The translations under genes and the position numbers were made by a program. This document shows positions 1 to 5,450 of a stretch of DNA of 5,450 nt, piece after piece. The stretch's first letter is position 1; each line of letters opens with the position of its first letter. Source of the stretch: Streptococcus oralis (GTDB lineage Bacteria; Bacillota; Bacilli; Lactobacillales; Streptococcaceae); assembly GCA_905370255.1 (NCBI GenBank), contig CAJPKC010000099.1, forward strand, positions 1 through 5,450, in the 5' to 3' direction. Below the pieces are notes generated by a model. It worked only from the letters and a program-made list of their open reading frames with translations, did no database searches and had not been told where the DNA came from.

Positions 1-1389
1 CTAGGAATTCTGATTGGTCACTACCTCCTAGCACCTACTATTTCGCATATCATCACTAAGCGAATGAACGTTGGTGAGAGTCAGCAGTATTTCTATTGGA
101 CCTATAGTTGCTTGGCTTTGGGACTAAGCTTAGTAGCTAGTGTCCTACCTGCCTACCTTGTATCTCGTAGAGAATTGCATGAAGAAGCAGCACAATTATT
201 ACTACCCAAGCCACCAGTCAAGGGCTCAAAGATTCTCTTGGAGCGGATAACCTTTATCTGGTCTCATTTGAGCTTTACCCAAAAGGTAACTGCCCGCAAT
301 ATTTTCCGTTACAAACAACGTATGCTGATGACCATTTTTGTGGTTGCAGGTTCAGTAGCTCTCCTCTTTGCAGGGCTTGGTATTCAATCTTCTGTGGTAG
401 GAGTTGCTGACAGGCAGTTTAAGAATCTGCAACAATACCAGATGGTTCTCTCTGTCAATTCTCGAGCTTCAGATTCTGATAAGGCAAAGCTAGAAGAAAA
501 ATTGCAGAGTGATGAAGTTGAAAACTATCGTTTAATTTCTTCCAAACAGATTGAGGAAGACTATGCCGGTAAGGCTGGCGTTCAGACCGTGACCATCATG
601 GTCACTGATCAGGATGACCTGGCTCCATTTGTCCGTTTAGAAAAAAATGGGGAAAAACTGGGCTTGTCTAACGGAGTTGTCTTGACTGAAAAATTAGCCC
701 AGTTGGCTGGAGTTTCTGTTGGTGACAACTTTACAATCGATGGGAAAACCTTTAAAGTAGGAGCTATTACCGAGCACTATGTGGGCCATTTTGTCTATAT
801 GAATCAGGCCACCTATGAGGAGATATACGGTCATGCTCCTAAGATGAATACCTATCTAGTCCAACTTAAAGATAATAGTGAAGGGAATACTGAAAGAGTT
901 GCGGGAGAATTTATGGAGCAAGCAGCTGTCAGTGGCCTCGTTCAAAATGCTTCAACCATTCAGCTCTTTGAAAGTTTTGCCAGTTCCCTTAACCAAACCA
1001 TGGCAATTTTAGTGTTGGTATCAGTGTTATTAGCTATTGTGATTCTTTATAATCTGACAAATATCAATGTTGCTGAACGGATTCGGGAACTTTCAACCAT
1101 TAAGGTCCTTGGTTTTCACAATAAAGAAGTGACCCTTTATATCTATCGGGAGACCATCATACTGTCACTGGTTGGAATGATTGTAGGTTTGGTCTCAGGC
1201 TTTTATCTCCATCAATTTCTAATTCAGATGATTGCACCGGGCACCTTCCGTTTTCAACCACAGGTCGGTTGGGAAGTGTATCTAATCCCAGTTTTAGCTG
1301 TTGGTATCATCTTGACCATACTCGGTTTTTTTGTCAATCACTATCTCCGAAAGGTCGATATGCTAGAAGCCCTCAAGTCGGTAGAATAG
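1..1389 (+). CDS. ABC transporter permease, FtsX/MacB family, C-terminal part (5' end outside window)
   Basis: This is the last 462 codons of a membrane permease. The frame is open to base 1 with typical permease sequence, so the ATG at 64 is internal, not the start. Numbering visible residues from base 1, a predicted membrane segment at about 35-55 followed by RRELHEEAAQLL looks like the end of a first FtsX domain. A second unit then begins: TARNIFRYKQR, a membrane segment (about 109-129), a large predicted extracellular domain (about 134-329), and three membrane segments (about 332-354, 384-402, 426-447). The loop ERIRELSTIKVLGF (359-372) is the family's coupling motif, and the protein ends DMLEALKSVE. 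The repeated end structure suggests a two-FtsX-domain permease of roughly 850-900 residues, of a type that works with a separate ATPase usually encoded upstream. The substrate cannot be read from the sequence; related exporters move peptides or lipids or serve antimicrobial resistance. A terminator 24 nt downstream separates it from murD. Confidence 0.9.
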   Translation, partial: LGILIGHYLLAPTISHIITKRMNVGESQQYFYWTYSCLALGLSLVASVLPAYLVSRRELHEEAAQLLLPKPPVKGSKILLERITFIWSHLSFTQKVTARNIFRYKQRMLMTIFVVAGSVALLFAGLGIQSSVVGVADRQFKNLQQYQMVLSVNSRASDSDKAKLEEKLQSDEVENYRLISSKQIEEDYAGKAGVQTVTIMVTDQDDLAPFVRLEKNGEKLGLSNGVVLTEKLAQLAGVSVGDNFTIDGKTFKVGAITEHYVGHFVYMNQATYEEIYGHAPKMNTYLVQLKDNSEGNTERVAGEFMEQAAVSGLVQNASTIQLFESFASSLNQTMAILVLVSVLLAIVILYNLTNINVAERIRELSTIKVLGFHNKEVTLYIYRETIILSLVGMIVGLVSGFYLHQFLIQMIAPGTFRFQPQVGWEVYLIPVLAVGIILTILGFFVNHYLRKVDMLEALKSVE

Positions 1390-1412
1390 GTTTTTTATAA
1401 CAAAAAACAAAT

Positions 1413-1441
1413 AAGAAAGCCCTTTGTGGCTTTTTTATTTT
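1413..1441 (+). terminator. Intrinsic terminator after the ABC permease gene
   Basis: An 8-bp stem is formed by AGAAAGCC (1414-1421) and GGCTTTTT (1428-1435, one G-T pair), around a 6-nt loop CTTTGT. A T-rich run to 1441 follows. It lies 24 nt after the permease stop codon and before the murD promoter, so it should end the permease transcript and insulate the division operon. A second, all A-T hairpin closed by one G-C pair (1390-1408) sits just upstream. Confidence 0.85.
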
Positions 1442-1449
1442 CATAAAAA

Positions 1450-1458
1450 TGGTAAAAT
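1450..1458 (+). promoter_or_regulatory. Extended -10 sigma-A promoter for murD-murG-divIB
   Basis: TGGTAAAAT is an extended -10 element: TG at 1450-1451, one spacer base, then TAAAAT at 1453-1458. Transcription would start near 1465, giving a leader of about 20 nt. No good -35 is present: the position 17 nt upstream (1430-1435) falls in the terminator's T-run and reads CTTTTT. Extended -10 promoters with poor -35 boxes are common in streptococci. It is the only promoter-like site between the terminator and murD. Confidence 0.65.
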
Positions 1459-1485
1459 AGTAAGAGTAGAAATGGAGTTCTAGAT

Positions 1486-2838
1486 ATGAAACGAATTGAT
1501 CAATTTAAAAATAAGAAAGTATTAGTCCTAGGTTTGGCCAAATCTGGTGAATCTGCAGCTCGTCTCTTAGACAAGCTAGGTGCCATCGTAACGGTTAATG
1601 ATGGTAAACCTTTTGAGGAAAATCCAGCAGCTCAGAGCCTTTTAGAAGAGGGCATCAAGGTTGTCACTGGTGGACATCCTTTGGAATTATTGGATGAAGA
1701 TTTTGCCTTGATGGTAAAAAATCCAGGAATTCCTTATAGCAATCCGATGATTGAAAAAGCACTAGAAAAAGGGATTCCAGTATTGACTGAAGTTGAGTTG
1801 GCCTACTTGATTTCAGAAGCACCAATCATCGGTATAACTGGTTCAAATGGGAAGACAACGACGACAACCATGATTGGAGAAGTTCTGACTGCGGCTGGGC
1901 AAAATGGCCTCTTATCAGGTAACATCGGTTATCCTGCTAGTCAGGTAGCCCAAACTGCTACAGATAAGGATACCCTTGTCATGGAACTTTCTTCTTTCCA
2001 ATTAATGGGAATCCAGGAATTCCATCCTGAAATTGCTGTTATCACCAACCTTATGCCAACACATATTGACTATCACGGTTCTTTTGAAGCCTATGTCGAA
2101 GCCAAGTGGAATATCCAAAGCAATATGACAGCAGCTGATTACCTAGTATTGAACTTCAACCAGGAATTAGCTAAAGAACTTGCGACAAAGACAAATGCGA
2201 CTGTAGTACCATTCTCAACACTTGAAAAGGTTGACGGAGCTTATCTTGAAGATGGTCTTCTCTACTTCCGTGGTGAAAAAGTCATGGCAGCTGATGAGAT
2301 CGGTGTTCCAGGTAGCCACAATGTGGAAAATGCTCTTGCAACCATTGCCGTTGCTAAACTTCGTGGTGTTGACAATGAAACGATTAAGGAAACCTTGTCA
2401 GCCTTTGGTGGAGTTAAACACCGTCTCCAATTCGTAGATGAAATCAAGGGTGTGAAATTCTACAACGATAGTAAGTCAACCAATATCTTAGCAACTCAAA
2501 AAGCCTTGTCTGGATTTGACAATAGCAAGGTTATCTTGATTGCTGGTGGTTTGGACCGTGGTAACGAGTTTGACGAATTGGTGCCAGATATTACTGGACT
2601 TAAGAAAATGGTCATTCTAGGCCAGTCTGCAGAACGTGTCAAACGTGCAGCGGATAAAGCTGGTGTGGCTTATGTCGACGCGACTGATATTGCAGATGCG
2701 ACTCGTAAGGCTTCTGAACTTGCAGAAGAAGGAGATGTTGTTCTCCTCAGTCCTGCCAATGCCAGCTGGGATATGTATGCTAACTTTGAAGTACGTGGAG
2801 ATCTTTTCATCGACACTGTAGCGGAGTTAAAGGGATAA
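1486..2838 (+). CDS. murD: UDP-N-acetylmuramoyl-L-alanine--D-glutamate ligase MurD
   Basis: MurD is the cytoplasmic ATP-dependent ligase that joins D-glutamate to UDP-MurNAc-L-alanine, the second amino-acid addition in peptidoglycan precursor synthesis. The 450-residue length is full size. The N-terminal nucleotide-sugar-binding domain shows [10 protein letters not shown] (12-21). The central ATPase domain has the Mur ligase P-loop [12 protein letters not shown] (116-127), the ELSSFQL motif (167-173), HIDYHG (193-198), and K207 at the position usually carbamylated. [10 protein letters not shown] (276-285) precedes the C-terminal domain, which shows GGVKHRLQ (308-315), NDSKSTN (327-333) and the substrate-clasping [15 protein letters not shown] (420-434). 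No key motif is missing. The start is supported by GGAG at 1474-1477, 8 nt before ATG. It is the first gene of an operon, and murG follows after a single base. Confidence 0.97.
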   Translation: MKRIDQFKNKKVLVLGLAKSGESAARLLDKLGAIVTVNDGKPFEENPAAQSLLEEGIKVVTGGHPLELLDEDFALMVKNPGIPYSNPMIEKALEKGIPVLTEVELAYLISEAPIIGITGSNGKTTTTTMIGEVLTAAGQNGLLSGNIGYPASQVAQTATDKDTLVMELSSFQLMGIQEFHPEIAVITNLMPTHIDYHGSFEAYVEAKWNIQSNMTAADYLVLNFNQELAKELATKTNATVVPFSTLEKVDGAYLEDGLLYFRGEKVMAADEIGVPGSHNVENALATIAVAKLRGVDNETIKETLSAFGGVKHRLQFVDEIKGVKFYNDSKSTNILATQKALSGFDNSKVILIAGGLDRGNEFDELVPDITGLKKMVILGQSAERVKRAADKAGVAYVDATDIADATRKASELAEEGDVVLLSPANASWDMYANFEVRGDLFIDTVAELKG

Positions 2839-2839
2839 T

Positions 2840-3907
2840 ATGAAAAAAATAGTATTTACTGGTGGGGGAACGGTTGGACACGTTACCCTCAACCTTTTGT
2901 TAATGCCTAAGTTCATCGAAGATGGCTGGGAAGTCCACTATATTGGTGATAAAAATGGGATTGAGCATCATGAAATTCTCAAGTCAGGTTTAGATGTTAC
3001 CTTCCATTCGATTGCAACAGGGAAATTACGTCGATATTTCTCATGGCAAAATATGGTTGACGTCTTTAAGGTTGCTTTTGGAATTCTTCAATCGCTCTTT
3101 ATCATGCTTCGAGTTCGTCCACAAGCCCTCTTTTCTAAGGGTGGATTTGTATCTGTTCCGCCTGTTATCGCAGCGCGGGTATGCAGAGTACCAGTCTTCA
3201 TCCACGAGTCTGATCTCTCTATGGGATTGGCCAATAAAATTGCCTATAAGTTTGCGACTAAGATGTACTCTACTTTCGAGCAAGCGTCTAGTCTCACTAA
3301 GGTAGAACATGTAGGAGCTGTGACCAAGGTTTCTGGTCCAGTTATGGAAGAACCTGAAGAAATGGTGGATATCCGAACTTCTTTCAACGACAAGTTACCA
3401 ACTCTTCTCTTTGTTGGAGGTTCTGCTGGGGCGCGTGTCTTTAACCAACTAGTTACAGACCACAAGGAAGAGCTGACTAGTCGCTATAATATCATCAACC
3501 TGACAGGAGATGCTAGTTTAAATGAACTAAGTTCAAACCTCTACCGTGTTGACTATGCGACGGAACTCTATCAACCACTCATGAATCTGGCTGATGTGGT
3601 CATCACTCGTGGTGGTGCCAATACTATTTTTGAACTCCTTGCTATGGCTAAATTGCATGTCATTGTGCCACTGGGTCGTGAAGCCAGCCGTGGAGATCAG
3701 ATTGAAAATGCAGCCTATTTTGTGAAGAAAGGCTATGCAGAGGAGTTGCAAGAGAGTGACTTGACCTTGTCTACTTTGGAAGAAAAAGTAAATCAACTTT
3801 TGACCAACAAAGAGATCTATCAAAACAAGATGAAGAATTCTCAGGAATTAAAATCTGTGGCAGATTTTTATGAGTTACTAAAAAAGATTTATCATAAGGA
3901 AAATTGA
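2840..3907 (+). CDS. murG: UDP-GlcNAc:lipid I GlcNAc transferase MurG
   Basis: MurG is a GT-B glycosyltransferase bound to the inner membrane face. It transfers GlcNAc from UDP-GlcNAc to lipid I, producing lipid II. The 355 residues match the family size. The N-terminal glycine-rich loop reads GGGTVGHV (8-15), with valine where most MurGs have glycine (GGTGGH); I recall the same variant in pneumococcal Mur[12 protein letters not shown] (98-108) and HESD (122-125) follow the usual N-domain pattern. The C-domain has [12 protein letters not shown] (191-202) and the UDP-GlcNAc-binding stretch [10 protein letters not shown] (256-265), then [15 protein letters not shown] (277-291). The start lies 1 nt after the murD stop, and its ribosome site (AAAGGGA, 2829-2835) is inside the end of murD, so translational coupling is likely. 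The TGA stop shares its A with the divIB ATG. Confidence 0.97.
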   Translation: MKKIVFTGGGTVGHVTLNLLLMPKFIEDGWEVHYIGDKNGIEHHEILKSGLDVTFHSIATGKLRRYFSWQNMVDVFKVAFGILQSLFIMLRVRPQALFSKGGFVSVPPVIAARVCRVPVFIHESDLSMGLANKIAYKFATKMYSTFEQASSLTKVEHVGAVTKVSGPVMEEPEEMVDIRTSFNDKLPTLLFVGGSAGARVFNQLVTDHKEELTSRYNIINLTGDASLNELSSNLYRVDYATELYQPLMNLADVVITRGGANTIFELLAMAKLHVIVPLGREASRGDQIENAAYFVKKGYAEELQESDLTLSTLEEKVNQLLTNKEIYQNKMKNSQELKSVADFYELLKKIYHKEN

Positions 3908-3909
3908 TG
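3896..3909 (+). promoter_or_regulatory. divIB ribosome binding site and TGATG stop-start overlap
   Basis: AAGGA at 3896-3900 lies 6 nt before ATG 3907. A TTG at 3904 is in the same frame, but it would sit only 3 nt from the Shine-Dalgarno, so ATG is the better start. The murG stop TGA (3905-3907) and this ATG share one base, a classic arrangement for re-initiating ribosomes. Confidence 0.75.
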
Positions 3910-5172
3910 TCAAAGGATAAAAAGAATCAGCACACTCAAGGCAAGGAATTGTCAGAGTGGCAAAAACGAAATCAAGAATATCTTCAAAAAAAAGCTGAAG
4001 AAGAGGCGAAACGTGCCGAAGAAGAAGCTCGTGAAAAAGAAGAACAAGTATCAGAGTCTTCTGAAAGCGCTCAAGAAGTGTCAGAATGGCAAAAACAACA
4101 CCAGGAGTATTTGAGCAAAAGAACGGAAGAAAACTCTACGAGTTCTGAAGAAGTGGACCAAGAATCCGAAAAATCTGAAGAGAAGGATTCGGATACTAGC
4201 GATGAGACTTCAAATGAAGAGAAAGATTCGGAGAAAATTTCACAAGAAGACGCTAAGAGTCAGGACCAGGCAGGGGAAGAAAATGCTGGTGCAGAGGTTA
4301 AGAAAGAGAAAAAGGTAAAAACCAAGAATAAACCTCCAAAACCCGCTATTCCTTCTATACATATCTGGCGAGCAGTTACGATCCTCGTCCCTAGCTTTCT
4401 AATCTTATTCTTGTCTATTTATCTTCTAAGCCCTCTGGCTACAATGAAACATATTGAGGTTACGGGTACTGTTCAGACAAGTGCAGACCAAGTTAGAGAA
4501 GCGTCTGGCATTCGTGACAGTGACTATACAATCAGCTTGCTCTTAAATAAAGATAAGCATGCGGAAATGGTCAAATCAAATCACTGGATTGAATCGGCTA
4601 AGATAGTTTATCAATTCCCAGTTCACTTCACCATTGAAGTGAAGGAATTTGGGATTGTAGCCTACTCTGTTTCTGGTGATAGTTATTATCCAATTTTATC
4701 AAGCGGAAGTATTGAATCAACTGCCGTTAGTTCTGACAACTTACCTGAGAAATACATATCTGTTTTATTTAACGATGAGGAACAGATTAAAACCCTAATT
4801 TCTCAGCTAAATGAAGTTAGTCCAGAAATTAAGCAAGAGATTGAGAAGATTGAACTTGCACCAAGTAAGGTAACAAGTGACCTTCTAAAGATTACCATGT
4901 ATGATACAGACGAGATTTTGGTGCCATTATCAGAACTAGGGAAGAAATTACCTTACTATAGTAAGATAAAACCACAGTTGACAGTTCCTAGTGGTATTGA
5001 CATGGAGGTCGGTATCTATAGCTATAGTCTAGTGGATAAGGCTCTGGATGACGAAAGAGTCAAAGCCAAAGAAGAGGAAAAGAAGAAGCAGGAAGAAGAG
5101 AAGAAAAAACAAGCTGAGCAAGGAAATCAAGATCAAACAACACAGACGACTCAAACAACACAGAGTCGCTAA
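3907..5172 (+). CDS. divIB: Cell division protein DivIB (FtsQ family)
   Basis: DivIB is a bitopic divisome protein that partners DivIC/FtsB and FtsL and supports septal peptidoglycan synthesis. From ATG 3907 it is 421 residues, slightly longer than the roughly 400 I recall for pneumococcal DivIB. Residues 1-152 are a long, highly acidic, low-complexity cytoplasmic region (predicted coil or disorder). It holds two copies of an ELSEWQK..QEYL.K motif (14-29 and 57-72). A basic stretch (131-146) precedes one membrane helix (about 156-177). Outside the cell lies the POTRA domain, beginning MKHIEVTGTV (180-189) with the family signature W227-IESAKIVYQFP, then the beta domain to about 375. The tail (381-421) is a charged EEKKKQ stretch followed by TTQ repeats. 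Position after murD-murG is typical of Gram-positive division clusters. No terminator is visible downstream. Confidence 0.95.
   Translation: MSKDKKNQHTQGKELSEWQKRNQEYLQKKAEEEAKRAEEEAREKEEQVSESSESAQEVSEWQKQHQEYLSKRTEENSTSSEEVDQESEKSEEKDSDTSDETSNEEKDSEKISQEDAKSQDQAGEENAGAEVKKEKKVKTKNKPPKPAIPSIHIWRAVTILVPSFLILFLSIYLLSPLATMKHIEVTGTVQTSADQVREASGIRDSDYTISLLLNKDKHAEMVKSNHWIESAKIVYQFPVHFTIEVKEFGIVAYSVSGDSYYPILSSGSIESTAVSSDNLPEKYISVLFNDEEQIKTLISQLNEVSPEIKQEIEKIELAPSKVTSDLLKITMYDTDEILVPLSELGKKLPYYSKIKPQLTVPSGIDMEVGIYSYSLVDKALDDERVKAKEEEKKKQEEEKKKQAEQGNQDQTTQTTQTTQSR
3946..4122 (+). repeat. Two in-gene copies of the SEWQK..QEYL motif in divIB
   Basis: Copies are at 3946-3993 (residues 14-29) and 4075-4122 (residues 57-72), 43 residues apart. 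They match at 11 of 16 residues, including E, S, E, W, Q, K, Q, E, Y, L and K at identical spacing. The DNA is clearly less conserved than the peptide, so this is an old, selected duplication and not recent slippage. Each copy is the only tryptophan-containing segment in its half of an otherwise acidic low-complexity tail, suggesting short binding motifs. That function is inference. Confidence 0.8.
5133..5164 (+). repeat. Short direct repeat encoding the TTQ tail of DivIB
   Basis: The 14-nt unit TCAAACAACACAGA occurs at 5133-5146 and again at 5151-5164, an 18-nt period. It encodes the QTTQTTQTTQ tail. Because the period is a multiple of three, gain or loss of a unit would keep the frame, so the tail length may vary between strains. 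Confidence 0.8.
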
Positions 5173-5203
5173 GTTTAAGATGATTCGTTCAGTTACTTGT
5201 TTT

Positions 5204-5216
5204 TACTTGACAAGTA
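5204..5216. repeat. 13-bp palindrome over the pyrF -35 box
   Basis: TACTTG-A-CAAGTA is a perfect 6-1-6 inverted repeat that contains the first five bases and the end of the TTGACA box (5207-5212). A third half-site, TTACTTG, lies at 5193-5199, exactly 10 bp from the TTACTTG at 5203-5209. This could be an operator for a dimeric regulator or chance around a consensus -35. No known regulator is assigned. Confidence 0.4.
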
Positions 5217-5235
5217 CCGCTTTAAATAATAGAAT
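5207..5235 (+). promoter_or_regulatory. Sigma-A promoter for pyrF and its leader
   Basis: A perfect TTGACA (-35, 5207-5212) and TAGAAT (-10, 5230-5235, one mismatch to TATAAT) are separated by exactly 17 nt. Transcription should begin around 5241-5243, immediately at the base of the PyrR hairpin. A strong constitutive promoter followed by a regulated leader is the normal plan for pyrimidine genes controlled by PyrR attenuation. Confidence 0.88.
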
Positions 5236-5242
5236 AGTAAAA

Positions 5243-5277
5243 AACCTTTAAAGCAGTCCAGAGAGGCAGCTAAGGTT
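5243..5277 (+). promoter_or_regulatory. PyrR-binding hairpin (anti-antiterminator)
   Basis: The lower stem is AACCTT (5243-5248) with AAGGTT (5272-5277). GC (5253-5254) pairs with GC (5269-5270). The upper stem is GTC (5256-5258) with GGC (5265-5267, one G-T pair), capped by the hexaloop CAGAGA (5259-5264). The core AGTCCAGAGAGGC is the conserved signature bound by PyrR in pyr leaders of Bacillus and streptococci. Confidence 0.9.
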
Positions 5278-5312
5278 AGACGGTGAAAGGGTGGAGACTA
5301 CCCATTTTTCGT

Positions 5313-5341
5313 GGAACCTTGCTGTAGCAGGTTCCTTTTTT
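5313..5341 (+). terminator. Attenuator terminator before pyrF
   Basis: GGAACCT (5313-5319) pairs with AGGTTCC (5329-5335), extended past a bulged T by GC/GC around a TGTA loop. Six Ts follow (5336-5341). It lies 55 nt before the pyrF start codon, so it acts in the leader, and it would also stop read-through from divIB. Confidence 0.92.
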
Positions 5342-5396
5342 GTATTATTTACCAAAGGAATTAACTGGATTTGAAATAAAGCAAAAGGAGAAAGAT

Positions 5397-5450
5397 ATGC
5401 GAGAAAGTCGCCCAGTCATTGCTCTGGATTTTCCAACTTTTACAGAAGTT
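5397..5450 (+). CDS. pyrF: Orotidine-5'-phosphate decarboxylase PyrF, N-terminal 18 residues (3' end outside window)
   Basis: PyrF removes CO2 from orotidine monophosphate to give UMP, the last step of de novo pyrimidine synthesis in the cytoplasm. Only 18 codons are visible, ending TFTEV, but RPVIALDFP (residues 5-13) is the hallmark first strand of the OMP decarboxylase barrel, with the ALDF aspartate that lies in the active site. The start is fixed by a strong AAAGGAG (5384-5390) 6 nt upstream. The preceding PyrR attenuator independently supports a pyrimidine gene. In streptococci pyrE usually follows. The catalytic K and D residues lie beyond the window, so completeness cannot be judged. 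Confidence 0.93.
   Translation, partial: MRESRPVIALDFPTFTEV

Larger units (their letters stand above)
5243..5341 (+). promoter_or_regulatory. PyrR-dependent transcription attenuator of pyrF
   Basis: Three RNA pairings can be traced in this leader. The PyrR-binding anti-antiterminator is 5243-5277. The antiterminator pairs CAGC-T-AAGGTT (5267-5277) with AACCTTGCTG (5315-5324): ten pairs with one bulged T. The terminator is 5313-5335. The antiterminator uses the 3' arm of the first hairpin and the 5' arm of the last, so it excludes both. By the known PyrR mechanism, UMP-bound PyrR stabilises the first hairpin, freeing the terminator and shutting off pyrF when pyrimidines are plentiful. A small hairpin (5289-5303) in between can form in either state. 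The pairing is seen in the sequence; the PyrR control is inferred from the family. Confidence 0.9.

Noticed and set aside
64..66. ATG as the start of the ABC permease
   Set aside because: The frame is open to base 1 and the upstream residues (LGILIGHYLLAP) are typical permease sequence; no ribosome site precedes it.
2222..2821. Small open frames inside murD on both strands
   Set aside because: Shadow frames of a complete, well-conserved murD.
3041..3823. Minus-strand open frames of 73-96 codons opposite murG
   Set aside because: No ribosome sites or recognisable protein features; murG is intact on the + strand with normal codon pattern.
3904..3906. TTG start for divIB
   Set aside because: Only 3 nt from the AAGGA site; ATG at 3907 has proper spacing and the usual stop-start overlap.
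5195..5215. ACTTG...CAAGT as a divIB terminator
   Set aside because: The stem is only 5 bp with an 11-nt loop and is followed by ACCGC, not a T-run.
5048..5251. 67-codon open frame across the divIB end and the pyrF promoter
   Set aside because: It is an out-of-frame reading of the polypurine divIB tail, giving a K/R-rich peptide, and runs into the pyr promoter and leader; no ribosome site.
5354..5379. AAAGGAA followed by TTG-AAA-TAA as a leader mini-peptide
   Set aside because: Two codons only, wrong spacing, and pyr attenuators of this type work without a leader peptide.

Overview
The window looks like chromosomal DNA of a Streptococcus, most likely of the mitis group (S. mitis, S. oralis and relatives, including S. 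pneumoniae). I infer this from low G+C codon use, the streptococcal forms of MurD, MurG and DivIB, the murD-murG-divIB-pyrF gene order, and extended -10 promoters. The species call comes from remembered protein sequences, not from a search. All genes lie on the + strand.

Layout: (1) 1-1389 is the 3' part of a large ABC transporter permease of the FtsX/MacB type, open at the left edge. It is closed by an intrinsic terminator at 1413-1441. (2) An extended -10 promoter directly behind that terminator starts the cell-wall and division operon: murD (1486-2838), murG (2840-3907) and divIB/ftsQ (3907-5172). These genes are separated by +1 nt and overlap by 1 nt, so they are probably translationally coupled. 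(3) A 224-nt intergenic region (5173-5396) carries a near-consensus sigma-A promoter, TTGACA-17 nt-TAGAAT, and a PyrR-type pyrimidine attenuator. The attenuator has a PyrR-binding hairpin with a CAGAGA loop, a competing antiterminator pairing, and an intrinsic terminator. (4) pyrF (orotidine-5'-phosphate decarboxylase) begins at 5397 and runs off the right edge.

How the genes work together: MurD (cytoplasm) adds D-glutamate to UDP-MurNAc-L-Ala. MurG (membrane inner face) adds GlcNAc to lipid I to make lipid II. DivIB is a bitopic divisome protein that helps direct septal use of this precursor. pyrF belongs to de novo UMP synthesis, and UMP-derived UTP supplies the UDP carriers used by the Mur pathway. 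I see no intrinsic terminator after divIB, so division-operon transcripts could run into the pyr attenuator.

I found no novel system, mobile element, CRISPR array, tRNA or rRNA. The points most worth a second look are the fully resolvable pyr attenuator, the palindrome over the pyrF -35 box, the lack of a terminator after divIB, and the duplicated SEWQK..QEYL motif and repetitive tail of DivIB.
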